64,000 nucleotides of DNA from Roseiarcus sp963829505 (lineage in GTDB: Bacteria; Pseudomonadota; Alphaproteobacteria; Rhizobiales; Beijerinckiaceae): contig CAWHIL010000004.1 in assembly GCA_963829505.1 (NCBI GenBank), positions 124,001-188,000 of the forward strand. The letters run 5' to 3'. The translations under genes and the position numbers were made by a program. Under the pieces are notes generated by a model. That model saw only the letters and a program-made list of their open reading frames with translations, made no database searches and had not been told where the DNA came from. This document shows positions 52,017 through 61,042 of the stretch, piece after piece. Within the stretch, counting starts at the first letter, position 1. Each line of letters starts with the position of its first letter.

Positions 52017-53255
52017 ATGACCGCTTCCCTCTCGACCGTCCGCGTCCTGCTCGTGATCGGAGGCGGAATCGCAGCCTATAAGTCCCTGGAGCTGATCCGC
52101 CGGCTTCGCGACCGGGGCGCCGCGGTCGAGGTGGTGATGACGAAATCGGCGTGCGAGTTCATCACCCCGCTCTCTGCCGCGACGCTCAGCGGGAAAGCGG
52201 CGCGCACCGAGCTTTTCAGCCTGACCGACGAGGCGCTGATCGGCCATATCGAGCTCTCCCGTTCGGCCGATATCCTGGTGGTCGCGCCTGCGACCGCGAA
52301 CCTCCTCGCGCGCATGGCGGCGGGAAACGCCGACGACCTCGCCACGACCGTTCTTCTCGCAACCGACAAGCCGGTGATCGTCGCGCCGGCGATGAACCTG
52401 CGCATGTGGCTTCATCCCGCGACCCAGAGAAACGTGAGCCAACTCAAGGCTGACGGCGTTTCGTTCGTCGGCCCGGACGACGGGCCGATGGCGTGCGGCG
52501 AATTCGGCCCCGGCCGAATGGTCGAGCCGGAAGGGATCGTCGAGGCGATCGAAAAGGCGACCGCGGCGCCGCTGGGCCCGGCCGGGGCCACGGCCCGAGC
52601 CCTCGCAGGGCGCCACGTCGTCGTGACGTCCGGGCCGACCCACGAACCGATCGACCCCGTCCGGTTCCTCGGCAACCGCTCGTCCGGCCGTCAGGGGCAC
52701 GCCATCGCCGAAGCCGCGCTCGGCGCCGGCGCCAAAGTCACTTTGGTGACCGGGCCGGTGGCGCTGCCCGATCCGCCGGGCGCGACGGTCGTTCACGTTC
52801 AGTCGGCGCGCGAAATGGAGGCGGCGGTCGTTGCGGCGTTGCCCGCGGACGCCTTCATCGGCGCCGCCGCCGTCGCCGACTGGCGCGTCGAGAAGGTCGA
52901 GAGCGAGAAAATCAAGAAAGGCGCGGCGGCGCCTCCCGTTCTCCGGCTGGTCGAGAACCCGGACATCCTGTTCGAAGTGTCGAACACGCTACGGCCGCGT
53001 CCCGCGGTGGTGATCGGCTTTGCGGCCGAGACCGAGCGCGTACTCGACAACGCCAGAGCCAAGCTCGCCCGCAAAGGCTGCGACTTCATCATCGCAAACA
53101 GCGTCGCCGAGGGAACCGGCACGTTCGGCGGCGCATCGAACGAGGTTCAGTTGATCGGTCCCGAGGGCGTCGAGGCGTGGCCGAGGATGAGCAAGGAGGC
53201 GGTGGCGGGGCGCGTAATCTCCCACTTGGTGAAGGTATTATGCAAGCCAGTATGA
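52017..53255 (+). CDS. coaBC: Bifunctional phosphopantothenoylcysteine decarboxylase/synthetase (CoaBC)
   Basis: This 412-residue enzyme makes 4'-phosphopantetheine for coenzyme A. The CoaC half (1-190) shows VIGGGIAAYKSLELIR, ATANLLARMAAG, VAPAMNLRMW and the Cys loop DGPMACGEFGPGRM. The CoaB half (from about 195) has VVTSGPTHEPIDPVRF, NRSSGRQGHAIAE, AAVADWRVEK with following Lys residues, and DFIIANSVAEGTGTF. It overlaps dut by 16 bases. It lies in the conserved ubiE-ubiB-coaBC-dut order. Confidence 0.95.
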   Translation: MTASLSTVRVLLVIGGGIAAYKSLELIRRLRDRGAAVEVVMTKSACEFITPLSAATLSGKAARTELFSLTDEALIGHIELSRSADILVVAPATANLLARMAAGNADDLATTVLLATDKPVIVAPAMNLRMWLHPATQRNVSQLKADGVSFVGPDDGPMACGEFGPGRMVEPEGIVEAIEKATAAPLGPAGATARALAGRHVVVTSGPTHEPIDPVRFLGNRSSGRQGHAIAEAALGAGAKVTLVTGPVALPDPPGATVVHVQSAREMEAAVVAALPADAFIGAAAVADWRVEKVESEKIKKGAAAPPVLRLVENPDILFEVSNTLRPRPAVVIGFAAETERVLDNARAKLARKGCDFIIANSVAEGTGTFGGASNEVQLIGPEGVEAWPRMSKEAVAGRVISHLVKVLCKPV

Positions 53256-53722
53256 TTTCGGTTGTTTGCATGCGCCTGCCGCACGCCGAGGGCTTGCAAT
53301 TGCCGGCCTACAAGAGTGAAGATGCGGCCGGGATGGACCTCGTGGCCGCGTTGCCGGCGGACGGCGAGGTCGTTCTCGCCCCTGGCGCCTGGGCTCTCGT
53401 TCCGACAGGCCTGGCGATCGAGTTGCCGAGGGGGTTTGAAGCGCAGATCCGTCCGCGTTCGGGGTTGGCTCTGCTCGATGGTGTAACCGTTCTCAATAGT
53501 CCGGGAACGGTGGATGCCGATTATCGAGGAGAGATCGGCGTCGTCCTCATCAATTTTGGAAGCAAGCCCTTTGTCGTTCGACGGGGAGCGCGGATCGCGC
53601 AACTCGTCGTCAGTCGTGTGGAACGGGTCGCCCTGATTTCGGGCGACCGGCTCACGCAGAGCGCCCGGGGCTCAAAAGGATTCGGCTCGACCGGGCGCTC
53701 ATCGGAGGAGAACCTGACATGA
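53240..53722 (+). CDS. dut: dUTP diphosphatase (Dut)
   Basis: This protein of up to 160 residues is a trimeric dUTPase with the five family motifs: AGMDLVA, PRSGLAL, NSPGTVDADYRGEIGV, RGARIAQLVV and the C-terminal arm ARGSKGFGSTGR. The last usually reads RGxGGFGSTG; Ser-Lys here is a small change. It prevents uracil entry into DNA. It starts inside the end of coaBC (ATG at 53240, or 53252) and its stop overlaps the Rrf2 ATG. Confidence 0.93.
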   Translation: MQASMISVVCMRLPHAEGLQLPAYKSEDAAGMDLVAALPADGEVVLAPGAWALVPTGLAIELPRGFEAQIRPRSGLALLDGVTVLNSPGTVDADYRGEIGVVLINFGSKPFVVRRGARIAQLVVSRVERVALISGDRLTQSARGSKGFGSTGRSSEENLT

Positions 53723-54171
53723 ACCTACTATCGAGACGGAGCGTTCTCGCCATCGCCGCCGTTGTCGATGTCGCGCTTCATTCGAGGTCGGCGCCGGTTG
53801 CGGCGAAGGCCCTCGCAGCGCGCCACAAGCTGCCCCCACGCCATCTGGAGACGCTGCTCCAGGGGCTTGTCCACGCCAAAATTCTCAAAGGCGTGCGCGG
53901 GCCGCGGGGCGGATATGAGCTCGCGCGCGAACGCAGGCGCATCACGGTCGGCGAAATCGTCCGCACCGCCATGTCGCTGAGCACCGCCGACCCGGAGGAT
54001 CTGGGCGCGAACTCGCTCCTTCTGGAGCGGGTGATCGACCCGACCGTCCGAAAGGCGGGCGAAACCTTTCTCGCCAACCTCGACGCGATCAATATCGAGA
54101 GCATGTGCGAGCAGGCCGAGCACGCTCATGTGCTGGACGACGAAAAGGCCACCGGCGATTTTGCGATCTAG
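53719..54171 (+). CDS. Rrf2-family regulator, probably of cysteine synthesis
   Basis: This 150-residue protein has the Rrf2 winged helix: SRRSVLAIAAVVDVALHS, LPPRHLETLLQGLVHAKILK and GVRGPRGGYELARERRRITV. It has only one cysteine (in ESMCEQAEH), so it cannot carry the three-Cys iron-sulphur cluster of IscR and more resembles the cysteine-metabolism type (CymR-like). The cysK gene begins 95 bases downstream, and the gap holds a direct repeat CGATATAGAAGG/CGATATATAG that could be its site. It overlaps dut by 4 bases. Confidence 0.87.
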   Translation: MNLLSRRSVLAIAAVVDVALHSRSAPVAAKALAARHKLPPRHLETLLQGLVHAKILKGVRGPRGGYELARERRRITVGEIVRTAMSLSTADPEDLGANSLLLERVIDPTVRKAGETFLANLDAINIESMCEQAEHAHVLDDEKATGDFAI

Positions 54172-54265
54172 CGCCGATATAGAAGGCGATATATAGATCG
54201 ATCCCGTGCAAAAAGGCCGGCCGCGCGCTTCAAACGCCCGCGGTTAAGCCGATGAGGAGCCGTGG

Positions 54266-55240
54266 ATGACCAAGAGCGCTGAGGCGGGCCGCAAGCCTGG
54301 CCGAGGGAGAATCTACGCCTCCATCACCGATACGGTCGGCGATACGCCGCTGGTGGCGCTCGACCGCCTCGCGAAGGAGAAGGAGGTCCACGCCCGCCTC
54401 CTCGCCAAGCTCGAGTTCTTCAATCCGATCGCGAGCGTCAAGGACCGGATCGGCGTCGCGATGATCGATGCGCTCGAGGCGCAGGGAAAGCTCACGCGCG
54501 GGCGCAGCGTCATCATCGAGCCGACCTCAGGCAATACGGGCATTGCGCTCGCCTTCGTGGCCGCGGCCCGAGGCTACAAGCTGATGCTGGTGATGCCGGA
54601 GTCGATGTCGATGGAACGACGCAAGATGCTGGCTCTGCTCGGCGCCGAACTCGTCCTGACGCCTGCCGCGCAGGGCATGAAGGGCTCGATTGCGAAGGCC
54701 AACGAACTTCTGGCTGCAACTCCCGGCTCGGTCATGCCGCAACAATTCGAGAATCCCGCCAATCCCGACATCCATCGCCGCACCACGGCGGAAGAGATCT
54801 GGAACGACACCGACGGGGCGGTCGACATCGTTGTCTCGGGCGTCGGCACGGGGGGCACGATCTCCGGCGTCGGCGAGGTTTTGAAAGCGCGGAAGCCCAG
54901 CGTGAGGATGGTGGCGGTCGAGCCGGAAAACTCGCCCGTGCTGTCCGGCGGGGCGCCGGGACCGCACAAGATCCAGGGGATCGGCGCCGGCTTCGTGCCG
55001 CCGATCCTCGATCGCAGCGTTGTCGACGAGGTCGTCGCGGTCGGCAATCAGACGGCGTTCGACATGGCGAGGCTCGTCGCCCGCATCGAGGGCGTCCCGG
55101 TCGGCATATCGTCGGGCGCGGCGATCGCCGCCGCTGTCGACGTCGGGCGGCGCGCCGAAAACGCCGGCAAGACGATCGTGGTGATCATTCCCTCGTTCGC
55201 CGAGCGCTATCTTTCGACCGCGCTGTTCGAGGGATTGTAA
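54266..55240 (+). CDS. cysK: Cysteine synthase A (CysK)
   Basis: This 324-residue O-acetylserine sulfhydrylase has the PLP Lys59 in FFNPIASVKDRIG, the substrate loop PTSGNTGIALA, the phosphate-binding loop GVGTGGTISGV and a late SSGAA motif. It condenses O-acetylserine with sulfide to give cysteine. The N-terminal 15 residues are a basic extension. GAGGAGC precedes the ATG. The upstream Rrf2 gene is the likely regulator. Confidence 0.95.
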   Translation: MTKSAEAGRKPGRGRIYASITDTVGDTPLVALDRLAKEKEVHARLLAKLEFFNPIASVKDRIGVAMIDALEAQGKLTRGRSVIIEPTSGNTGIALAFVAAARGYKLMLVMPESMSMERRKMLALLGAELVLTPAAQGMKGSIAKANELLAATPGSVMPQQFENPANPDIHRRTTAEEIWNDTDGAVDIVVSGVGTGGTISGVGEVLKARKPSVRMVAVEPENSPVLSGGAPGPHKIQGIGAGFVPPILDRSVVDEVVAVGNQTAFDMARLVARIEGVPVGISSGAAIAAAVDVGRRAENAGKTIVVIIPSFAERYLSTALFEGL

Positions 55241-55336
55241 GGGGGGTCTGCCCCATATGACCGCGGTCACGGGTCGCTGGCGCCCGCGCTCCAGGCGCGG
55301 CCGCCGCAGATCGCCGGGACTGCGACCTGGCGCCGT

Positions 55337-55603
55337 TTAGCTGGCGAGCGCCTTGACCCGCTTCGTCAGGCGGGAAATCTTGCGCGACGCGGTGTTCTTG
55401 TGAACGATGCCTTTCTGGCCGGCGCGCGCGATCTTCGGCTCGGCCGCGCGGAGCGCCTCCGCTGCAGCCTTCGGGTCCTTCGCCGCGATCGCCTCCTCGA
55501 TCTTGCGCACGTAGGTGCGCATCTCGCTCCGGCGGCTCTTGTTGACCTCCGTGCGGCGGATGGTCTGGCGGGCGGCCTTCTGCGCCGACTTGGTGTTGGC
55601 CAT
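55337..55603 (-). CDS. rpsT: 30S ribosomal protein S20 (RpsT)
   Basis: This 88-residue basic helical protein begins ANTKSAQKAARQTIRRTEVN and ends with HKNTASRKISRLTKRVKAL, both S20 hallmarks. It binds 16S rRNA early in small-subunit assembly. In many Rhizobiales dnaA follows rpsT on the same strand; here the downstream gene is the convergent cysK, so dnaA has been separated. A GATCGCAG-type leader precedes it, and no autoregulatory structure is evident by eye. Confidence 0.97.
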   Translation of the reverse strand: MANTKSAQKAARQTIRRTEVNKSRRSEMRTYVRKIEEAIAAKDPKAAAEALRAAEPKIARAGQKGIVHKNTASRKISRLTKRVKALAS

Positions 55604-55775
55604 GAACTGCGATCCCTGGGGCGCGTCTTGAGCGCGCGTTCGGACAAAAAGAATGAGGCCGGGCGAACGGCCCAGCCTGGCTAGCGCGGGCTTATAGGCG
55701 TTCGGGGCCGCCGCCGTCAACCGGGAGGATGGCCAAACCGGTATCGAGCCGAGGGGCAGGAAGGCGCTGCAAAGC

Positions 55776-56576
55776 TCAAGCCTCGGGAATCGGAGGCGTC
55801 GCGCCACGGAAGCCGAATCGAGGCGCGCGCTTGCCGGCGAAAGCGGCCCGCCCTTCGGCGAAATCGGGGCCGAGCGCCGCGAATTCGGTCAACCCGCGAA
55901 ACGCCGGGGTCTCGACGGCGAGGCCTCCGGCGATCGCCTGCACCGCGCGTTTCGCGCCGCGGATCGAGGCCTGGCTCAGGTCGGCGAGCCCGCGCGCGTA
56001 GCCGTACGCCGTCTCGCTGAGCGCCGTCTCGACGCGCCGGTCGATGAGGCCGATGGCGAGCGCCTCGTCGGTCTCGATGCGCCGCCCGGTAAACAGAAGG
56101 TCTTTCGCGCGAGAGGGACCGACCAACTCGACGAGCCGGCGCGTCTCTGCGTGGCCGTAGATAAGGCCAAGCTTCGCCGGCGTGATGGCGAGGTGCGCAT
56201 CGGCCGCGCAGAATCTCAGATCGCAGGCGAGCGCGAGGCCGAGTCCTCCGCCGACCGCGCTGCCCTGCAGGACGGCGATGGTCGGCCGGTCGATCTCGAT
56301 CAGCGCCTTGAGGCCGTCCTGAATGGCGTCGCCGTAGTCGCGGGTCGCGGCCGCGTCCTTGTAGACCTCGTCGAATTCCGAGATGTCGGCCCCGGCGCTG
56401 AAATGACCGCCTTCCCCCTCGATGAGCACGACGAGCGCGTCGCGGCGCGCCTCGATGGCGGTCCGGATCGCCGGCAGGGCGCGCCACATGGCGCGCGAAA
56501 TGGCGTTGCGCCGTTCCGGACGGTTGAGAACGACGCGGGCGAATGGGGGCTCGAAGCTTAGCGAAATGTCGGTCAT
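55776..56576 (-). CDS. Enoyl-CoA hydratase/isomerase family protein
   Basis: This 266-residue crotonase-fold protein has the oxyanion-hole motifs GGHFSAGADISEFDE and GSAVGGGLGLALACDLRF, plus LGLIYGHAETRRLVE. The first catalytic Glu position of classical hydratases, in the loop after the second motif, is not clearly present, so it may be an isomerase or an atypical member. It sits upstream of rpsT, a common neighbour in Rhizobiales. The internal ATG at 56576 is chosen. Confidence 0.88.
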   Translation of the reverse strand: MTDISLSFEPPFARVVLNRPERRNAISRAMWRALPAIRTAIEARRDALVVLIEGEGGHFSAGADISEFDEVYKDAAATRDYGDAIQDGLKALIEIDRPTIAVLQGSAVGGGLGLALACDLRFCAADAHLAITPAKLGLIYGHAETRRLVELVGPSRAKDLLFTGRRIETDEALAIGLIDRRVETALSETAYGYARGLADLSQASIRGAKRAVQAIAGGLAVETPAFRGLTEFAALGPDFAEGRAAFAGKRAPRFGFRGATPPIPEA

Positions 56577-56703
56577 CAACTCGTGCGACTGGAAGCAGCC
56601 GCCCCTTCTGGAGCATTTGCCGGGTTGGAGCAAACCCCTGTCATATCGTAGCGTGGGGAAGAGCGGACGGGCGCATGGAGCGCGCGCAAGGAACAGCGGA
56701 TCC

Positions 56704-58125
56704 ATGACGAGCAAGGACGTTTATCCCCGCGACATGGTCGGCTACGGGCGAACGCCGCCGGACGCCGGCTGGCCGAACGGCGCGCGCGTCGCCGTCCAGT
56801 TCGTCATCAACTACGAGGAAGGCGGCGAGAACAACATCCTGCACGGCGACGCCGCCTCGGAGGCGTTCCTGTCGGAGATCGTCGGCGCCGCGCCGTGGCC
56901 TGGCATGCGCCACATGAACATGGAATCGATATACGAATACGGTTCGCGCGCCGGCTTCTGGCGCCTGCATCGGATGTTCATCGAGCGCGGCCTTCCGGTC
57001 ACGGTCTACGCCGTCGCGACGGCGATGGCGCGCAACCCCGAGGCGGTCGCGGCGATGAACGAGGCCAAATGGGAGATCGCCACCCACGGCCTCAAATGGA
57101 TCGACTATCGCGATGCGCCCGCGGAGGTCGAAGCGCAGCACATCGCCGAGGCGGTCCGCATTCATGCCGAGGTCGCCGGCGTCCGTCCGCTCGGTTTCTA
57201 CCAGGGGCGATCGTCCTTGAACACGATCCGGCTCGGCATGGAGGAGGGCGGCTTCCTCTACTGCGCCGACACATACGCCGACGACCTGCCGTACTGGCTC
57301 GAGGGCCCGCGCGGGCCGCAGCTCCTCATCCCCTACACGCTCAATTCGAACGACATGCGCTTCGCGACGCCCCAAGGCTTCAACTGCGGCGACCAGTTCT
57401 ACGCCTATCTCAAGGACTCCTTCGACGTCCTCTATGCCGAGGGCGATGTCGCGCCGAAGATGCTGTCGGTCGGCCTGCATTGCCGGCTTGTCGGACGGCC
57501 GGGGCGAGCGGCTTCGCTCGCGCGTTTCCTCGACTATGTGCTTTCCCACGACAAGGCCTGGGTTCCGACCCGGCTCGACATCGCGCGCCACTGGATCAGC
57601 AAGCATCCGCCGCCGGGCGGATGGAAGCCGACGAAGCTCGCCCGGACGCTGTTCGTGGAGCGTTTCGGCGGAACGTACGAGCATTCGCCCTGGGTCGCTG
57701 CGGCGGCTTATGACGCGGGCCTTCCGGCGGACGCGGACACGGGCCCGGGGCTCGCGCGCGCGTTCGCCGCTGCCGCGGCGCAAGGGTCGGACGCGCGAAA
57801 GCGGGCGCTGATCCTCGCCCATCCCGATCTCGCCGGGCGGCTTGCGGAAGCGAAGCTCCTGACCAACGAGTCGACGGGCGAGCAGGCGAGCGCCGGGCTC
57901 GACCGGCTGACCGAGGCCGAGCGCGCCAAGTTCACCGATCTCAACGACAGGTACCGAAGCCGCTTCGGTTTCCCATTCATCATCGCGGTCAGGGGCAGGA
58001 CCAAGGCGGACATCCTCGCCGCGTTCGAGGCGCGGCTGAGGAACGACGCGGAACCCGAGACGAAGACGGCGCTCGGCGAGATCGACCGCATTGCGGCGCT
58101 GCGCCTTCAGGACATCCTGCGATGA
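56704..58125 (+). CDS. Allantoinase PuuE fused to OHCU decarboxylase (UraD)
   Basis: This 473-residue protein has two purine-catabolic parts. Residues about 1-310 are a PuuE-type allantoinase of the polysaccharide deacetylase fold (NGARVAVQFVINYEEGGENN, GSRAGFWRLHRMF, HGLKWIDYRD and YTLNSNDMRF). Residues about 315-473 are a UraD-like decarboxylase for 2-oxo-4-hydroxy-4-carboxy-5-ureidoimidazoline (FGGTYEHSPWVAAAA, LILAHPDLAGRLA, FPFIIAVRGR). So one chain would carry out two steps of urate breakdown to allantoate. The ATG overlap with guaD indicates an operon. Confidence 0.9.
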   Translation: MTSKDVYPRDMVGYGRTPPDAGWPNGARVAVQFVINYEEGGENNILHGDAASEAFLSEIVGAAPWPGMRHMNMESIYEYGSRAGFWRLHRMFIERGLPVTVYAVATAMARNPEAVAAMNEAKWEIATHGLKWIDYRDAPAEVEAQHIAEAVRIHAEVAGVRPLGFYQGRSSLNTIRLGMEEGGFLYCADTYADDLPYWLEGPRGPQLLIPYTLNSNDMRFATPQGFNCGDQFYAYLKDSFDVLYAEGDVAPKMLSVGLHCRLVGRPGRAASLARFLDYVLSHDKAWVPTRLDIARHWISKHPPPGGWKPTKLARTLFVERFGGTYEHSPWVAAAAYDAGLPADADTGPGLARAFAAAAAQGSDARKRALILAHPDLAGRLAEAKLLTNESTGEQASAGLDRLTEAERAKFTDLNDRYRSRFGFPFIIAVRGRTKADILAAFEARLRNDAEPETKTALGEIDRIAALRLQDILR

Positions 58126-59429
58126 CCGCGGGCGGGGGCCGGATCGTCCGCGGACGCGTTCTCAGTTTCACCGGCGATCCAGCCGATACGGGGCCTTCGG
58201 GCCGCCTCTACATCGAGGACGGGGCGATCCTCATCGAAGCCGGCCAAATCGCGGCGGTCGGCGAGGCGACCGAGATCCTTCAGCAAGCGAAACCGGGCGC
58301 GACCGTCGACGACCACTCGGGCGCGCTTCTCATGCCCGGCCTGATCGACGTCCACATCCACTACCCGCAGACGCAGGTGATCGCCTCCTACGGCGCGCAG
58401 TTGCTCGACTGGCTGCACACTTACACCTTCGTCGAGGAGCAGCGGTTTGCCGATCCGGAGCATTGCGCGACCGTGTCGGAATTCTTTCTCTCGGAGCTCT
58501 TTCGTAACGGCACGACGACGGCCCTCGTCTATTGCACCGTCTATCCGCAGTCGGCCGACGCCTTCTTCGCCGCAGCCGAGCGCACGAATGCCCGCATGAT
58601 CGCGGGAAAGGCGATGCTCGACCGCAATGCGCCGAAGGGGCTGCTCGATCGCGATGTCCAGGCGAGCTACGACGAGACGAAGGCGCTGATCGGCCGCTGG
58701 CAGGGCCGCGGGCGGCTCGACTACGCGGTGACGCCGCGCTTCGCCGTGACCTCCTCGGCCGAACAGCTCGAGGCGGCTGGGACGCTCGTCAGGGAGCATC
58801 CCGGCGTCTACATGCAGTCGCATGTCGACGAGAACACTCACGAGATCGAATTCGTCCGCCAGCTTTTTCCGGAAGCGAAAAGCTATCTCGACGTCTATGC
58901 GCGCGCCGGCCTTCTCGGCCGGCGCTCTGTCTTCGGCCATTGCATCCACATGACCGATGACGAGGTGGCGGCGATGCGGGATTCGGGCTCTGTCGCCGCC
59001 TTCTGCCCGACCTCGAACCTCTTTCTCGGCTCCGGGCTCTTCGACCGCGCCCGCCTCGCCGGCGCCGGCGTGAGAATCGGTCTTGCGACCGACGTCGGCG
59101 GGGGCACCAGCTACTCGATGCTCAGGACCGCCGCGGAGGGATACAAGGTCCTGCAGCTCAACGGGCAGTCCTGGCCGGCGGCCGAGGCCTTCTACCAGAT
59201 GACCCTCGGCAACGCCCGGGCGCTCTCGCTCGAGCACGCGATCGGCTCGATCGAGCCGGGCAAGGACGCCGACCTCGTCGTTCTCGATTCGCGCGCGACG
59301 CCCGCAATGGCGCATCGCATGGAGCGGATCGAGGGCGACCTCGACAAGGAGCTCTTCGTGCTGATGACGCTCGGCGACGACCGCGCCGTCCGGCAGACCT
59401 ACGTGGCGGGTAAACCAAAGAAAGCGTGA
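58122..59429 (+). CDS. guaD: Guanine deaminase (GuaD)
   Basis: This 435-residue amidohydrolase has the metal motif PGLIDVHIHYPQTQV (two His), SHVDENTHEI (His), FGHCIHMTDDE (His) and the catalytic Asp in ATDVGGGTSYSML. GuaD converts guanine to xanthine. Its ATG overlaps the stop of the PuuE-UraD fusion (ATGA). Together they suggest a purine-salvage or nitrogen-scavenging operon; other urate genes are not in the window. Confidence 0.92.
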   Translation: MTAGGGRIVRGRVLSFTGDPADTGPSGRLYIEDGAILIEAGQIAAVGEATEILQQAKPGATVDDHSGALLMPGLIDVHIHYPQTQVIASYGAQLLDWLHTYTFVEEQRFADPEHCATVSEFFLSELFRNGTTTALVYCTVYPQSADAFFAAAERTNARMIAGKAMLDRNAPKGLLDRDVQASYDETKALIGRWQGRGRLDYAVTPRFAVTSSAEQLEAAGTLVREHPGVYMQSHVDENTHEIEFVRQLFPEAKSYLDVYARAGLLGRRSVFGHCIHMTDDEVAAMRDSGSVAAFCPTSNLFLGSGLFDRARLAGAGVRIGLATDVGGGTSYSMLRTAAEGYKVLQLNGQSWPAAEAFYQMTLGNARALSLEHAIGSIEPGKDADLVVLDSRATPAMAHRMERIEGDLDKELFVLMTLGDDRAVRQTYVAGKPKKA

Positions 59430-59453
59430 ACGATAGCGCTCCTCGCTCGCCCG

Positions 59454-60371
59454 ATGTATGAAGCCTTAAGTTTTCACTGTTGGCTTCGGAGCATGTTGGG
59501 CGTCAAGGTTCTGATTTTCTTTCTCGGGCTCACGCCGTTCCTGCTGGCGATCGCGGCGGCGCAGGTGTTCGAACGCCGTTCCCCCGTCGTGCCCTCAGGC
59601 CTGCGCGGCGTCTGTCTCAACACGGCCTGCCTCGTGGTCAATAGCGCCATCGGCGCCGTCCTTCTGCCGGCCGTGTTCTTCCTGCTGACCCTCGCCGCGT
59701 CGTGGCGCGGCGGCGGTGTCATACCATTGGCGAGTGGGCTCGTCCCGCTCGCCTCCGGCGGATGGTGGTTCCTGCCGTCCCTGTTGCTCTATGTCGTCGT
59801 CATGGACTTCGGGGAATTCGTTTTCCATGTTCTTCAGCACCGCGTGCCGTGGATGTGGGCGATGCATTCCCTGCACCACAGCGATCCTGAGGTCAGCGCC
59901 GCGACCGGGGTCCGCAGCTATTGGTTCGAGACGATCCTGAAAGGCTTGACGCTTTATCCGGCCTCGGGCGTCGTGTTCGCGCTCAACCCCGCCATCATGG
60001 GCGCTTACTTCGTCGTTCGCTTGCTGGACATGTTCCAGCACGCAAATCTTCGCGTCCGATATGGCGCGCTCGCCGGCTGGATCGCTTCGCCGCAGTACCA
60101 TCGTCTGCACCACTCACGCGAGCGGCGGCATTTCGACCGCAACTTCGCTCCCTATTTCGCGGTATGGGACCGATTGTTCGGCACGCAATATTTGCCGGGG
60201 CCGGACGAGTATCCTCCGACCGGACTCGAGACGGGCGAGGCGCCCGCGAACATCGGCGAAATGCTGTTCTGGCTGACCCGTCGCCAGCGCGACGAGCGGG
60301 GCGCCGCCGTTCCGGGCGTCGCATCTCCGGCGGGCGTGGGCCGCGACATGCCGCTGGATCGGGCCACTTAG
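59454..60371 (+). CDS. Sterol desaturase/fatty acid hydroxylase family protein
   Basis: This 305-residue membrane protein has four or more hydrophobic segments and the di-iron His motifs of the family: HVLQH (125-129), HSLHH (138-142) and YHRLHHSRERRHFDRNF near residue 220. Members hydroxylate or desaturate lipids such as hopanoids, carotenoids or fatty acids. The substrate is unknown. Two starts are possible, 59454 and the ATG at 59493 (MLGVK); neither has a strong ribosome-binding site. Confidence 0.85.
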   Translation: MYEALSFHCWLRSMLGVKVLIFFLGLTPFLLAIAAAQVFERRSPVVPSGLRGVCLNTACLVVNSAIGAVLLPAVFFLLTLAASWRGGGVIPLASGLVPLASGGWWFLPSLLLYVVVMDFGEFVFHVLQHRVPWMWAMHSLHHSDPEVSAATGVRSYWFETILKGLTLYPASGVVFALNPAIMGAYFVVRLLDMFQHANLRVRYGALAGWIASPQYHRLHHSRERRHFDRNFAPYFAVWDRLFGTQYLPGPDEYPPTGLETGEAPANIGEMLFWLTRRQRDERGAAVPGVASPAGVGRDMPLDRAT

Positions 60372-60472
60372 GCCGCCGCTGTTGAAGCCGCGCTCGGCCC
60401 GGCCCGCGCCCTTGCGCGAGGGCGCGCATGCTCATACATGCCGCGTCTGCGAACAGTCAGGACCGAAATCCC

Positions 60473-61042
60473 ATGCACGACGACATCGGCGCCCGCGCGC
60501 CCGGGTGGCACGCGACGACCATTCTCATGGTGCGCAAGGGCGACAAGGTCGTCGTCGGGGGCGACGGCCAGGTCAGCATGGGCCAGACCGTCGTCAAGGC
60601 GAACGCACGCAAGGTGCGCCGCCTCGTCAAGGGCGACGTGATCGCAGGCTTCGCCGGCGCGACCGCCGACGCGTTCACCCTCTTCGAGCGGCTCGAGCTC
60701 AAGCTCGAGCAATATCCCGGGCAGCTCGCGCGCGCCTGCGTCGAACTGGCGAAAGACTGGCGGACCGACCGATATCTCCGCCGCCTCGAGGCGATGCTGG
60801 TCGTGGCGGACAAGACGTCCGGCTTCACCATCTCGGGCGCGGGCGACGTGCTCGAGCCGGAGGCGGACGAGAACGGCTCGGCGATGGCCATAGGCTCGGG
60901 CGGCAATTATGCGCTGGCGGCCGCCAAGGCGCTCCTGCCGACGCCTCTCGGCGCCGAGGAGATCGTCCGCCGCTCGATGCGGATCGCCGCCGAAATCTGC
61001 GTCTACACGAACGACAATCTCATCGTCGAAAGCCTCCCATGA
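60473..61042 (+). CDS. hslV: ATP-dependent protease peptidase subunit HslV
   Basis: This 189-residue proteasome-like protease subunit carries a short propeptide; the nucleophile is predicted as Thr15 in HATTILMVRKGDK after processing. Other motifs are GDGQVSMG, KANARKVRRL, GFAGATADAF and AIGSGGNYALAAAKAL. It forms the double hexamer capped by HslU. The ATG at 60473 gives the expected length. Its stop overlaps the hslU ATG (ATGA). Confidence 0.95.
   Translation: MHDDIGARAPGWHATTILMVRKGDKVVVGGDGQVSMGQTVVKANARKVRRLVKGDVIAGFAGATADAFTLFERLELKLEQYPGQLARACVELAKDWRTDRYLRRLEAMLVVADKTSGFTISGAGDVLEPEADENGSAMAIGSGGNYALAAAKALLPTPLGAEEIVRRSMRIAAEICVYTNDNLIVESLP

Noticed and set aside
53719..54171. IscR-type iron-sulphur regulator
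   Set aside because: Only one cysteine is present, so the cluster ligands are missing; the cysK neighbour points to cysteine metabolism.
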